Assembly (NCBI RefSeq): GCF_024662215.1
Contig: NZ_CP096115.1
Location: 2,046,001 to 2,110,000 of the forward strand
DNA from: Methanoplanus endosymbiosus
GTDB lineage: Archaea; Halobacteriota; Methanomicrobia; Methanomicrobiales; Methanomicrobiaceae
DNA length: 64,000 nt
Reading direction: 5' to 3'
The position numbers and the translations under genes were made by a program. Each line of letters opens with the position of its first letter. The stretch's first letter is position 1. Under the pieces are notes generated by a model. It saw only the letters and a program-made list of their open reading frames with translations, made no database searches and was not told the DNA's origin. Positions 9,494-18,711 of this stretch are shown piece by piece.

Positions 9494-10240
9494 TTACTTC
9501 TTCTTTCCCTGATCTGCAACAGCCTTTGCCGCAGCCTCAATCTCTTCCTGATTGCCGAGATAATAATGCCTGATTGGCTTTAGGTTCCCGTCAAGCTCAT
9601 AAACGAGCGGAATTCCGGTGGGGATATTAAGTTTCGGAATATCCTCGTCTGATATATTGTCCAGGTGCTTTACAAGTGCCCTTAAACTGTTGCCATGTGC
9701 GGCTATTATTATTCTTTTTCCGGATTTGACTGCCGGAGCAATCTCATCTTCCCATACCGGCAGAAAGCGTGCGACAGTATCCTTCAGGCATTCTGTACCT
9801 GGTATATCCTCAGGTCTGAGCGGAGCATAGCGGCGGTCATGAACCGGATGCCTCTCATCATCCGAAGATAGTGCCGGAGGTGCTGTATTGTAGTCCCTGC
9901 GCCAGATAAATACCTGCTCATCACCATACTTCTCTGCTGTCTCCGACTTGTTAAGGCCCTGGAGTGTACCGTAATGCTTCTCATTCAGCCTCCATGAACG
10001 GGTAACCGGAATCCACATAAGATTCATCTCATCGAGCGTTATCCAGAGCGTTCTGATGGCCCTCTTAAGAACAGAAGTGTATGCCGCATCAAATTCATAG
10101 CCCTCATCCTTCAGCAGTTTCCCCGCCGCAGTCGCCTCTTTAATCCCTTTTTCTGAGAGATCAACGTCTGTCCATCCGGTAAACTTATTCTCCTTATTCC
10201 AGATGCTCTCTCCGTGCCTGAGCAATACTACCTTGTACAT
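9494..10240 (-). CDS. gpmA: 2,3-bisphosphoglycerate-dependent phosphoglycerate mutase
   Basis: 248 residues, the usual length for the dPGM family. It interconverts 3- and 2-phosphoglycerate in gluconeogenesis/glycolysis. Phosphohistidine motif RHGES with H9, the region [14 protein letters not shown]87 in LNEKHYG and the second catalytic H182 in [10 protein letters not shown] are all present. Most methanogens rely on the cofactor-independent or archaeal-type mutase, so this bacterial-type enzyme may be an acquired gene; that is inference. It stands alone, convergent with the PKD gene. Confidence 0.93.
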   Translation of the reverse strand: MYKVVLLRHGESIWNKENKFTGWTDVDLSEKGIKEATAAGKLLKDEGYEFDAAYTSVLKRAIRTLWITLDEMNLMWIPVTRSWRLNEKHYGTLQGLNKSETAEKYGDEQVFIWRRDYNTAPPALSSDDERHPVHDRRYAPLRPEDIPGTECLKDTVARFLPVWEDEIAPAVKSGKRIIIAAHGNSLRALVKHLDNISDEDIPKLNIPTGIPLVYELDGNLKPIRHYYLGNQEEIEAAAKAVADQGKKK

Positions 10241-10290
10241 CTAAAAACTCCTAATAATATATCCGGCTTAAAAAAAAAGTATCTTGTTAT

Positions 10291-11874
10291 TTACAGACTT
10301 GCTGTGACTGTAACTTTTCCATTATCAGCAGTCGTATCTCCGGTTGCCATAACCTTTGAATCCTTCATTATATCTACAAACATAATCTGTCCGGCCCCGC
10401 CGTCAGCCTTCTCAAATGTTGCTGTAATGCTGCCTGAAGGGCTTGTTATAGCGAATGTCTGTGAGCCAAAGCCTTCCTCATTCTGCATATTCGATCCTGA
10501 GCCGAATGTTCCGGCCCACTCCCCTGAATAGATTACCCTGACTTCCCAGCCTTTGTCATAATCAGCAGTGCTCTGTGAGGTCCCTGATGATGTAGTCCCG
10601 GATGACGATCCGGTATTGGTATTATCTGTTAATGTGCTGCCTGTTCCTGTTACAGGAACCTCTGCACCTCCGCCGGAACCGCCAAACATTCCGGATGTGA
10701 AGGCATATGCCACAACACCAATCACGACAACGGCAATTATTGCCGGAATCAGAATTTTTGGTAGTTTCCCGCCCATTCTGCCGTCCCCGTCGTAATCATC
10801 ATACTGGTCGCGTCCGGCATTTTTATTCGCCTTCTTCTGCTCTTTTCTGTATCGTGCTTCTTCCTTTTTTCTCTCCTTTTCAGCCCTCTTCTCTTCCCTC
10901 AGGGCCGCTTTGTCGATTCTGTCAGGCTTTTTCCTGCCTTTTGATGTCTGACTGCTCTCTTCGTAATTGCGGTGTCCGGGTTCATCTGCCGGGGCGTATC
11001 CGCCGCCTGAAGGAGCCGGCGGTGCACGGTAGTTCTCCTCCGGAAAACCGGCCTGCCTCTGTGGTGGGGGAGGCGGGGGCGGTACAAAACCACCTGCCTG
11101 CCTGCCCGCATCGTCAGGGTATGCCGGACGGGAAGGCGGAGGCGGCGGCACAGGAATCTGCGCCGGTGCAGGCGGGGCTGATCTGGCCGCAACCGGCACG
11201 ACTTTACCGCCGCAGGAAGGGCAGAATGCAGAATCCGTGGGTATATTTGAGCCACAGAACCGGCAGAACTGACCGGTAACACTGTTTTGTGGCGGGCTGC
11301 TGGTCTGTACCGGGGGTGCGGCCTGCGGTTCCGGCGCATACCCTGCGGTCATATGTGATTCTGGTCTTTGTGTATGAATGTCTGTCTGTACCGGAGGTGC
11401 AATATGTGGCTCCGGGGCATACCCTGCCGGCATCTGTGGAGCTGACTGTTGTGTATTTGTGGGTGCAAACGGGTCGCTGCTCATTGCCGCTCTCTGCACC
11501 GTAGGCGGGGCAGTTACAGCTGCGGCAGGCTCTTTCTCAATCATTCGCCCCAGTTTTTCAATCCAGTCATCCCTCTCTGCAAACCTGTAATCACCTGTTT
11601 GTGTGAAGACAAGGATCATATCTCCCTTATCCCCGTCAGGTTTCTGCACTGAGAATATAATCCTTGGAATCCCCTTTTCGTCAGCTGAAGGTGTATAGTC
11701 CTTTATGAAACCAAGGGGAAAGACAAGTTCCTTTCTTTCATAGAGTTCATCCCCTTTCTTTGCGAATATTATCCTTTTATCAGTCAGGAATGCGTCAAAA
11801 TCCACATTTTTTACCTTGACACCGGGTGATGACTTTAATAATCCCTCGCCCTGTCGTAATTTTGGCTGGTACAT
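10291..11874 (-). CDS. PH-like, zinc-ribbon, single-pass membrane protein
   Basis: 527 residues. An N-terminal PH-like domain (1-115; FDAFLTDKRIIFAKKGDE, ending FAERDDWIEKLGRMI) matches the repeats in the protein at 6487-8325. A Pro/Ala-rich linker with duplicated segments (HMTAGYAPEPQAAPPVQT-like), a zinc ribbon (CRFCGSNI...FCPSCGG, about 205-225), a second Pro-rich stretch, a Lys/Glu/Arg-rich probable coiled coil (EEKRAEKERKKEEARYRKE), one membrane helix (ILIPAIIAVVVIGVVAYAF) and a Ser/Thr linker follow. The last 90 residues form a beta-rich domain (VRVIYSGEWAGTFGSG), presumably outside the cell. This layout suggests a sensor or tether that links cytoplasm and envelope. Function unknown. 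Confidence 0.75.
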   Translation of the reverse strand: MYQPKLRQGEGLLKSSPGVKVKNVDFDAFLTDKRIIFAKKGDELYERKELVFPLGFIKDYTPSADEKGIPRIIFSVQKPDGDKGDMILVFTQTGDYRFAERDDWIEKLGRMIEKEPAAAVTAPPTVQRAAMSSDPFAPTNTQQSAPQMPAGYAPEPHIAPPVQTDIHTQRPESHMTAGYAPEPQAAPPVQTSSPPQNSVTGQFCRFCGSNIPTDSAFCPSCGGKVVPVAARSAPPAPAQIPVPPPPPSRPAYPDDAGRQAGGFVPPPPPPPQRQAGFPEENYRAPPAPSGGGYAPADEPGHRNYEESSQTSKGRKKPDRIDKAALREEKRAEKERKKEEARYRKEQKKANKNAGRDQYDDYDGDGRMGGKLPKILIPAIIAVVVIGVVAYAFTSGMFGGSGGGAEVPVTGTGSTLTDNTNTGSSSGTTSSGTSQSTADYDKGWEVRVIYSGEWAGTFGSGSNMQNEEGFGSQTFAITSPSGSITATFEKADGGAGQIMFVDIMKDSKVMATGDTTADNGKVTVTASL

Positions 11875-12071
11875 ACTAATGAATTTTAATTATGTCAGGA
11901 ATATGCTTTAATCTAACCGGATGGTTCCGGTTATGTCAGACTATTTACTCCGGAGTTATGGGATTTTCATACCGGACATTTATGTCACGCCGTTCTGCCG
12001 GTTTACAGATGATGGATAAAATCAGAAAAATCACATGATTTTTTCTTCCCGGATCTCCGGCGCGGAACAAT

Positions 12072-12659
12072 TCACAGATAATCGGGGTCCTGAAGAGCCG
12101 GGCAGAAATTGCATATTGAGTTGAATATCTCTTCTTCCTTATCCCGGATAGGGCAGTAATATTTTCCTGCCGTTTTCCTGACCACCGCACCTCCAGGGAA
12201 AGGTGTTCCTGCCGGATGTCCGGGTTCTTCAAGCACAAACATGGCATATGCCATTAACAGATAGTAAAAGAGGCTGTAAGATGGGTTTTTCCTCTCCGGA
12301 ATAAATGACGGGAGATCAATTTCTGATTTGAAGCAGCCTTCCGGAATTATCATGCAGAAATGTCTGTATGTATCAATGTCATGAATTGGTGCACTGTACC
12401 CCGAAAAATCACCATCGCGGTACTTTGTGATCAGTGCATGGTAACGCCCGAAGAACCACTCCTCAGCATATGGTCTCAGTTTATCCCTGTAATTTTTAGG
12501 CAGGATTTCAATGTCATGCCTTGCCCTTGCACCGATCATCTGGAGATCATACATACTGAATTTCAGCAATTCCTCTGCAAGGTATTCTGCGAGTGCATCC
12601 CTTCTATCAATCCGGAGCATTTCATTGGCTATTCTCTCTATATTTTCTCTTGTATCCAT
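12072..12659 (-). CDS. DUF2115 / UPF0305 family protein
   Basis: 195 residues, a family found mainly in methanogens and without a known function. Recognisable features are an N-terminal helical part (DALAEYLAEELLKFSMYDLQMIGARARHD), the central LPSFIPERKNPSYSLFYYLLMAYAMF segment and the C-terminal Cys cluster YYCPIRDKEEE...CNFCPALQ, which could bind metal. No signal peptide. Flanked by about 200 bases without genes on each side, so it is probably monocistronic. Confidence 0.75.
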   Translation of the reverse strand: MDTRENIERIANEMLRIDRRDALAEYLAEELLKFSMYDLQMIGARARHDIEILPKNYRDKLRPYAEEWFFGRYHALITKYRDGDFSGYSAPIHDIDTYRHFCMIIPEGCFKSEIDLPSFIPERKNPSYSLFYYLLMAYAMFVLEEPGHPAGTPFPGGAVVRKTAGKYYCPIRDKEEEIFNSICNFCPALQDPDYL

Positions 12660-12895
12660 AATTTCCGGCTTAAGTTATTTTATTTCCCTTTCTGTTAACT
12701 TTTTCCGGTGATCTATACCATATCAGATTCCATTTTAAACGCAATAAGGGCAGGAAAGGATGCTATGATGACTGTCAGAGAAGGATGTGACGTTCTGATC
12801 TGCCACAGCGTGCTCTGAATTTATAAAAATAAAAATTCTGACAGCTATACGGCCCGGAATTAATCCGGAGTAAAACTGCCCTTATCTGTTATTCC

Positions 12896-13783
12896 TCAGT
12901 CTCTTCTGAATGCAGCAAATAGAATAAACGCCGCTGCAATTCCACCCATTGCTGCAAATCCTGCAAATCCGGGTGATGATGTTGTTGATGGTGTCGGGGG
13001 CAGTGTGGGTGCCGGTGTTGCAGGCACTTCTGTCTGAATCACTGTCGGAATCTCCGTTGCTGTAGTCTCTTCCGGAATTTCACCTGCCAGAATTGTACTT
13101 CTCTGCATGTCGTATATGGTGAAGTCAGAGATCTCCTGTGGGCCCATCATCATCTCTGCACCGGGGCAGGTGGATGACGAAGCCTCTCCGAAGTTGTAGG
13201 TTATCTTTAAGACATACTGGTTTTCACTGTAATAACCGAATATATGTGTCATACCCTCAGACAGTGTTCTTTTTTCAATCTGGTTGCCGCCTTTATAGAC
13301 AGTCACTGTTGCAGAAGGTGCAGCACATACCGTTCCCTCGCATTCATTGCAGTCAGGGGTTGTTGTGTATTCTATTGAATACCCGTCATAATATGGCGAT
13401 ACAAGTTTTGAAGGATCACCGAATTCCATAGTCAGGCGGCTCTCGGTTGTACCTGCTGATGAGATCTTTCCTACAGCAACCCATTCCCCGCCTGCGCCGC
13501 CGAGAATGCACGCTTCGACAAGATCTCCCTGCTTTAATTCATTGTATATATGCGGATTGTCTGTACTTCCGGCAACGATGTTGTTTTTAAGGCTGCTTTT
13601 TGCATATGTTACCCATTGTCCGCCTTCATAGACTTCTGAGACCTGCATGGTCATAATTTCTTTTGAAGGGTCAAGCCTTGAGACCTTACCTTTGTAATTC
13701 TCTTCCAGAATCACCGCTGAAGCATTGACTGCCAGCAGTGATACGATTAACAGTAATAATACACATTTTGAACTTTTTTTCAT
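12896..13783 (-). CDS. Exported PGF-CTERM surface protein
   Basis: 295 residues from the ATG at 13783 (MKKSSKCVLLLLIVSLLAVNASA). This start is chosen over an ATG 15 bases upstream because the sequence ATGGAGGAA makes a Shine-Dalgarno site 7 bases before it and because the signal peptide then starts normally. The mature part is beta-rich, contains a Cys-rich piece (PDCNECEGTVCAAPS) and one more Cys (CPGAEMMMGP), and ends with a Thr/Pro linker, SPGFAGFAAMGGIAAAFILF and AAFRRD, a clear PGF-CTERM sorting signal for archaeosortase A. Role at the surface unknown. Confidence 0.8.
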   Translation of the reverse strand: MKKSSKCVLLLLIVSLLAVNASAVILEENYKGKVSRLDPSKEIMTMQVSEVYEGGQWVTYAKSSLKNNIVAGSTDNPHIYNELKQGDLVEACILGGAGGEWVAVGKISSAGTTESRLTMEFGDPSKLVSPYYDGYSIEYTTTPDCNECEGTVCAAPSATVTVYKGGNQIEKRTLSEGMTHIFGYYSENQYVLKITYNFGEASSSTCPGAEMMMGPQEISDFTIYDMQRSTILAGEIPEETTATEIPTVIQTEVPATPAPTLPPTPSTTSSPGFAGFAAMGGIAAAFILFAAFRRD

Positions 13784-13879
13784 CCGGAATTCCTCCATGG
13801 ACTGATACTTTCTTAATCTAATCTGATATTTTAAAAAAGGTTTGTTTATATTTCCGGTTCCGGATAACCTGATTTCTGT

Positions 13880-14338
13880 CTATTTTTTCAGTTTCTTTCC
13901 GGCATCCTCAATGATGTACTCAAGTGTTCTGGTAAGCTTTTTGCCGGCCTTCTTGGCTTTCTTCTCTATATGCCCCCTTCCTTTCCGTGTGCCAAGAAGG
14001 GTATTGCCGAGATCGACAACATCTTCAATGGCTCTCTTTACCGAATCCCTGGCCTCCTCAATTGTCCGGTCAACATCAAAATCATCTGATTTTTCCTCAT
14101 TTTCTTTCCCTTCTTCTGCCCCCTCAGAAGCGTTCTCTTCTTTCTCTCCGGTTTTTTCCTGTGATTCGTCCCCTCTTATCCTCTCCTGGCCCTTCTTCTC
14201 TTCACCGGCAGGTATGCACTCTTCAGCTTCTCTCTTTTTCTCTGCGCTTTTTTTCTCTGCCTTAACAGTCCATTCTTTTGTAATCTCTTTTCTCTCTTCC
14301 GGAATTACATCCTTATATCTGTATTTTTTTTCATCCAT
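13880..14338 (-). CDS. Lys/Glu-rich charged protein, unknown function
   Basis: 152 residues, almost all charged or helix-forming. The first 90 are Glu/Lys-rich and probably disordered (EKKSAEKKREAEE, KTGEKEENASEGAEEGKENEEK). The last 65 look like an amphipathic helical domain (DRTIEEARDSVKRAIEDVVDLGNTLLG) with a basic tail (KKAKKAGKKLTRTLEYIIEDAGKKLKK). No signal peptide or membrane span. It is an open frame with normal codon use, but no family was recognised, and the antisense frame is also long, as expected from Glu/Lys codons. Confidence 0.6.
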   Translation of the reverse strand: MDEKKYRYKDVIPEERKEITKEWTVKAEKKSAEKKREAEECIPAGEEKKGQERIRGDESQEKTGEKEENASEGAEEGKENEEKSDDFDVDRTIEEARDSVKRAIEDVVDLGNTLLGTRKGRGHIEKKAKKAGKKLTRTLEYIIEDAGKKLKK

Positions 14339-14649
14339 TTTTTTATCTCTCCATATTTTTTGACTGCACTTCTATTGTCTCTAATCTCCGCTGTCTTTTT
14401 ACAATTACTATGAAGCAGTTTAACAGTAATTAACATTTCCTGATATCTGATTCATCGCCGGAAATACCGGTTTGGATATTTATGTGTTGTGTCGCTATAA
14501 GGGCTACAAATTCCCGTTTATTGGGTGAAATATGCAGAACCGCTGCCTGTGCTGCTGTCTGTAAAAAAAGTCATTCATGAACCTGCGGGTTCACAGATGG
14601 CAGATGAAACAAATGTTTCATAGGGGGTATAATGAAAAAAAATTATTTT
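14339..14649. other. Intergenic gap downstream of the pyrophosphatase
   Basis: No gene seen. It holds two neighbouring perfect inverted repeats (14578-14593 and 14605-14620), listed separately, and A/T-rich flanks that probably include the 3' end of the hppA transcript and the promoter of the charged-protein gene at 14338. Confidence 0.35.
14578..14620. repeat. Two adjacent perfect hairpins
   Basis: TGAACC-TGCG-GGTTCA (14578-14593) and TGAAACA-AA-TGTTTCA (14605-14620) lie 11 bases apart, about 30 bases past the hppA stop. They may form a 3' structure that ends or stabilises the hppA transcript. No T-tract directly follows on the minus strand. Confidence 0.45.
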
Positions 14650-16683
14650 TCAGATTATAAAAAGCGGTGCAAAGACCACTGCTACAATTGTCATAAGCTT
14701 GAGCAGAATGTTGATTGCCGGGCCTGATGTGTCCTTGAAAGGATCGCCGACTGTATCTCCGGTAACTCCTGCCTTATGTGCTTCTGAGCCTTTTCCACCT
14801 AAATTTCCAAGTTCAATGTACTTCTTTGCATTGTCCCAGGCACCGCCGGCATTCGCCATTGTGATTGCGAGCATGAAACCTGATACCAGTGAACCTGCCA
14901 GCAGTCCGCCGAGAGCACCCGGTCCAAGGATATATCCTACGACCAGTGGTGCGGCGATTGCAAGAATTCCCGGTGCAATCATCTCCCTGAGTGCTGAATT
15001 GGTGGAGATTGCAATACATGACTCATAGTCAGGATCTGCTTTTCCTTCCATGAGGCCTTTAATGTCCTTAAACTGCCTGCGTACCTCGATGACAATCTCA
15101 TATGCCGCTCTTCCGACTGCCATCATTGTCATGGATGAGAAGAGGAAAGGCAGCATTGCACCGATTAAAAGACCGATAAAGACTCCGGAGTCCATAACAT
15201 CAATGTATTCAAGCCCTACTGCTATTCCGTATGATGAGAAGAGTGCCAGTGCTGTAAGTGCTGCTGAACCGATTGCAAAACCCTTTCCTATTGCGGCTGT
15301 TGTATTGCCCACAGCGTCAAGGGTGTCTGTAATCTCTCTGACTTCAGGTTTCTGGTGGCTCATCTCTGCAATGCCCCCTGCATTATCTGCGACAGGGCCG
15401 TAAGCATCAACTGCGAGTGAAATGCCGAGCGTTGCAAGCATTCCGACGGCTGCAATTGCAATGCCGTAGAGTCCTGAGAGTGAGAATGCTATATAGATCG
15501 CAGCACCTATTACAAGAACTGACCAGACAGTTGATTCCATTCCCTTTGCAAAACCGGTAATTATGTTTGTAGCTGCTCCGGTTTTACATGCTTCTGCAAT
15601 GGTAATTGTCGGCTTTCTCTCATATGATGTGTAATACTCAGTTATCTGTCCGATTATGAATCCTGCGATAAGTCCTGCAATTGTTGAGAGGAATACATTA
15701 AATCCGTATTCTCCAAGCATCATTCCGGTTATAAAGTATGTTGCAATGACTACGAGGATGAGTGCTGCAATAAGACCTCTGTTAAATGCCATATGAATGG
15801 CTGATGATTCCGTCTTTGTTGTCCGGACAAAGAATGTCCCTATGACTGCGGATATAATGCCGACTGCTGCGATTATGAGCGGCAGAAGAACAGTGTTCAT
15901 AACCGGAATGTTGGGGAATGTCAGTGCCGCTGTTGATGCACCAAGAAGCATGGTCGCAAGGATTGAACCTACGTATGATTCATAGAGGTCAGCCCCCATT
16001 CCGGCGATGTCTCCTACATTGTCACCGACATTGTCTGCGATGACTGCCGGATTTCTGGCATCGTCCTCTGGTATGCCGGCCTCAACCTTCCCTACAAGAT
16101 CAGCACCGACATCTGCTGCCTTTGTAAAGATACCTCCTCCGACACGTGCAAAGAGTGCAATTGACGATGCTCCAAGTGAGAATCCTGCAAGTGTGTTCAC
16201 AATTATATTAATGTCACTGCCTGCAAGTATGTTTGAAAGCCCGATAAATGCCGCTGAGAGTCCTAATAGTCCGAGACCCACAACGCTCATTCCCATAACT
16301 GTGCCGCTTGCAAACGAAACTTTGAATGCTTCAGCAATGCCGCGTGTTGCGGCGTTTGTTGTCCTTACGTTTGCACATGTTGCTGTAAACATTCCAATAT
16401 ATCCTGCTGTTGCGGAGAGAACTGCACCGAGGACAAAACATCCCGCGGTAAGAATTCCGTTTGGCAGAAGTACTGCAATAATAACTGCAAGCACAACGAC
16501 AAACACGGCTATTGCACGGTACTGTCTGTTAAGATAGACCATTGCGCCGGTGTGAATTGCCGCTGCAATCTTTTTCATGACTTCAGTGCCTTCCCCTTCT
16601 CTCTTCACCTGTGTATATGATACGCCGGCGAAGATGATTCCGAGAATGGCACAGAGAGGTGCGAGATATATCAGCATATCCAT
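14650..16683 (-). CDS. hppA: Membrane-bound ion-translocating pyrophosphatase
   Basis: 677 residues and about 16 membrane segments. It hydrolyses PPi and pumps H+ or Na+ out of the cytoplasm. The catalytic segment [20 protein letters not shown] and [20 protein letters not shown] are present. At residues 459-464 the sequence is GNTTAA; Ala rather than Lys at the diagnostic site marks the K+-dependent subclass, which includes both Na+- and H+-pumping members, such as the Na+ pump Mvp of Methanosarcina. The pumped ion cannot be read with certainty. The gene is monocistronic, with an AT-rich promoter region upstream. Confidence 0.93.
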   Translation of the reverse strand: MDMLIYLAPLCAILGIIFAGVSYTQVKREGEGTEVMKKIAAAIHTGAMVYLNRQYRAIAVFVVVLAVIIAVLLPNGILTAGCFVLGAVLSATAGYIGMFTATCANVRTTNAATRGIAEAFKVSFASGTVMGMSVVGLGLLGLSAAFIGLSNILAGSDINIIVNTLAGFSLGASSIALFARVGGGIFTKAADVGADLVGKVEAGIPEDDARNPAVIADNVGDNVGDIAGMGADLYESYVGSILATMLLGASTAALTFPNIPVMNTVLLPLIIAAVGIISAVIGTFFVRTTKTESSAIHMAFNRGLIAALILVVIATYFITGMMLGEYGFNVFLSTIAGLIAGFIIGQITEYYTSYERKPTITIAEACKTGAATNIITGFAKGMESTVWSVLVIGAAIYIAFSLSGLYGIAIAAVGMLATLGISLAVDAYGPVADNAGGIAEMSHQKPEVREITDTLDAVGNTTAAIGKGFAIGSAALTALALFSSYGIAVGLEYIDVMDSGVFIGLLIGAMLPFLFSSMTMMAVGRAAYEIVIEVRRQFKDIKGLMEGKADPDYESCIAISTNSALREMIAPGILAIAAPLVVGYILGPGALGGLLAGSLVSGFMLAITMANAGGAWDNAKKYIELGNLGGKGSEAHKAGVTGDTVGDPFKDTSGPAINILLKLMTIVAVVFAPLFII

Positions 16684-17167
16684 ATTTTAACCGTCCATGA
16701 GAGCACTAACCGCTGTCCCGAAAAGATGTTATGACATTATTTTTCGTTAAGCAGATAATTTTTATATTTTATGAAAATTATCCGGTGAATTGCCTCAGGT
16801 ATAATTTGCTTATAATTGTTATTTTTTATAATAAAAATAAACTGTTTAGAAAAATGTTTCCATCCTGCTTATTTTAATGTTTTGGATTGGTGTGAATATA
16901 TCCTGTAGATTTTCCGGAATTTTCACAATTACTGGCATATTATGATTTATTTCCTGTCTGATGTCCGGCATGAACGGCGTGATGAGATCTCATGTGATAT
17001 CAGATCTGTCTGTCATAATGAAAACGGATGGCGGGGTGATACGGTAAAACCTCCTGCAAAACCTCCTGCAAAACCTCCGTTACATTAAATATCCTGAGAT
17101 ATACAGATATTCCGGGGGACAATATGACTCCGCCAATGTTATCTGCGTTGGAATTAAAAAAATTATA
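16684..17167. other. 484-base gap with hppA promoter region and a short tandem repeat
   Basis: No gene seen. On the minus strand an AT-rich TATA-like stretch (ATAAAATATAAAAATT, about 16758-16773) lies some 75-90 bases before the hppA start and is the best promoter candidate. A 12-bp tandem repeat (17046-17079) lies toward the plus-strand lipoprotein gene. Confidence 0.35.
17046..17079 (+). repeat. 12-bp tandem repeat, 2.8 copies
   Basis: AAAACCTCCTGC occurs twice in direct succession and a third, truncated copy (AAAACCTCCG) follows. It lies about 90 bases upstream of the lipoprotein gene at 17168. The minus-strand reading contains GGAGG in each unit. Role unknown; it may be simple replication slippage. 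Confidence 0.8.
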
Positions 17168-17884
17168 ATGAGAAAATGTCTTTTTCTTCTGTCTGCCGGA
17201 TTAATATGCCTGATTTTTTCATGCGGATGTATGGGTAATGAGATGGGGATCAGTAAAGGTCTGTCACCTGAAAAAGCATCCTTTGAGTCAGAGGTCTTTC
17301 ATTATGACGATTACATTGAGTTTGTGTACCGCCCTGACAGTCTTATACCATCCACATATTTTGTGACATATTCTGCTGATATAAGCGGGAATACTTTCTA
17401 TGCAGAGTCTGACAGTAAGTATGACGGAATTTTTAAGGATAAACCACTGAAGGTTAAAATTCCGCTTGACAACCGGACATATGAGACGATTGGCTTTAAT
17501 ATTGCAATTGTCGATCACTGGGGAAGAACGGTTGAGAAATCTGAATTGTCTGTGGAGGAGATGGAGACAGCCCTGCCGGATAATGATCTGCTAAGTGCTT
17601 CTGATCTGCTTACTGACCCTGATTATGGCGGTTTTGCAGAGGTTTCAGGCAGGGTGTCTGCTCTTAATACTGATGAATCTGATTTCTTTGATCTGACATC
17701 AGGGGGCAGCACAGTCAGGGCATATTACAGGGATATGATCCGTGAAACCGGGACCGCAATGCCTGATGCTGATATCTCGTCCCTTTCTGAGGGGGATTAT
17801 GTCGTGTTGTCCGGGGAGCTGCAGAAAGGCGGGAATTTCAGCGATAAAAATGATTTCTGGATCTATGAAATTATAGATCTCTGA
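17168..17884 (+). CDS. Lipoprotein with a C-terminal OB-fold-like domain
   Basis: 238 residues. The N-terminus MRKCLFLLSAGLICLIFSCGCMG is a signal peptide ending in a lipobox-like Cys. A middle beta domain (about 35-135) is followed by a segment resembling a nucleic-acid/OB fold (FAEVSGRVSALNTDESDFFDLTS, DYVVLSGELQ). No family was recognised with certainty. The last nine codons and the stop are duplicated just downstream (39-bp tandem repeat), so a second in-frame copy of the end, RIYEIIDL plus stop, follows the true stop. Confidence 0.7.
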   Translation: MRKCLFLLSAGLICLIFSCGCMGNEMGISKGLSPEKASFESEVFHYDDYIEFVYRPDSLIPSTYFVTYSADISGNTFYAESDSKYDGIFKDKPLKVKIPLDNRTYETIGFNIAIVDHWGRTVEKSELSVEEMETALPDNDLLSASDLLTDPDYGGFAEVSGRVSALNTDESDFFDLTSGGSTVRAYYRDMIRETGTAMPDADISSLSEGDYVVLSGELQKGGNFSDKNDFWIYEIIDL

Positions 17885-17942
17885 ATGTCTGATCTCCGGA
17901 TCTATGAAATTATAGATCTCTGAATGTCTGTTCTCCGGATCT
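17859..17942 (+). repeat. 39-bp tandem duplication across the gene end
   Basis: Units 17859-17897 and 17898-17936 are identical except for one base near the end (A/T in the NTCTCC part), and a third copy starts with GGATCT. The period of 39 bases equals 13 codons. Each unit also contains GATCTAT-GAAATT-ATAGATC, a 7-bp inverted repeat that could act as a terminator hairpin, so the duplication doubles both the coding end and the hairpin. Confidence 0.85.
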
Positions 17943-18002
17943 CTGATATTGATTATAATTTCTCTTCTTTTTGCTGACCGTTTATATTGCTGTAATTCTG
18001 AA

Positions 18003-18629
18003 TTATGTGTTGTCGTTTGTCCTCTTTTTATAGATCTGTTTTAATATCCGGGTGAAAACCGGTATGAGCAGAAAGATAACTGTTGAACCGGTTGCTGAGA
18101 CTGTATATGCAAAGATAATTATTATTATGCATATTACGGGAACTATCAGGCTTTTTGCAATAAAATAATCTATATATTCCCGTTCTATTTCATCTGAGAT
18201 GAGACCTCCTTTTGAATTTGCGTGATATATGGCCATCAGGCTGAATGTCCCGATCAAAAAGAGATTTCCTGCATATACTGCTACTGCATCCGGATACTCT
18301 CCATAGTCACCTATAAGATCGGTTGTGAACGGTACAAGCGCCACAAAGAAGAGTGTTATGATACTGAGCCAGGCGTATATATTGTCCACTTTTTTTATTG
18401 CGTCTGTCTGCCTGTGGTGTGCGGACCAGAATGATGCCAGGACGAAGAAGGCAATTGCATAGTGAATTAACTGTGGCAGAATTGTCTTTAAGGCAGGTAC
18501 AATGCTCCCGCTGCCTGTTATCGGAATTTCTGATATATTTATTGTCAGGACGGCAAGAGTGAGAGCTATGGCATAAATGCCGTCAGTGAGGGCTTCAATC
18601 CTGTTTTTGCTTAGCTGGCGGGATATCAT
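18003..18629 (-). CDS. TMEM175-like (DUF1211) membrane channel protein
   Basis: 208 residues with about six hydrophobic helices. The N-terminal signature NRIEALTDGIYAIALTLAVL corresponds to the conserved RxxxFSDGVxAIA motif of the TMEM175/DUF1211 potassium channel family. Further family-like features are SFWSAHHRQTDAIKKVD and WLSIITLFFVALVPFTTDLIGDY. Prokaryotic members are single-repeat K+ leak channels that assemble as tetramers. Ion preference here is inferred from family only. Confidence 0.8.
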   Translation of the reverse strand: MISRQLSKNRIEALTDGIYAIALTLAVLTINISEIPITGSGSIVPALKTILPQLIHYAIAFFVLASFWSAHHRQTDAIKKVDNIYAWLSIITLFFVALVPFTTDLIGDYGEYPDAVAVYAGNLFLIGTFSLMAIYHANSKGGLISDEIEREYIDYFIAKSLIVPVICIIIIIFAYTVSATGSTVIFLLIPVFTRILKQIYKKRTNDNT

Positions 18630-18711
18630 TTTTCAGTCTCCTTATTCTATTCTCCGGGAGAATTTGCATCCGGATTATTTTTTATATAATTTTCCGGATT
18701 TATAATATTTT

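Noticed and set aside
17046-17079. CRISPR-like array
   Set aside because: Units are 12 bp in direct tandem with no spacers; no Cas genes in the window.
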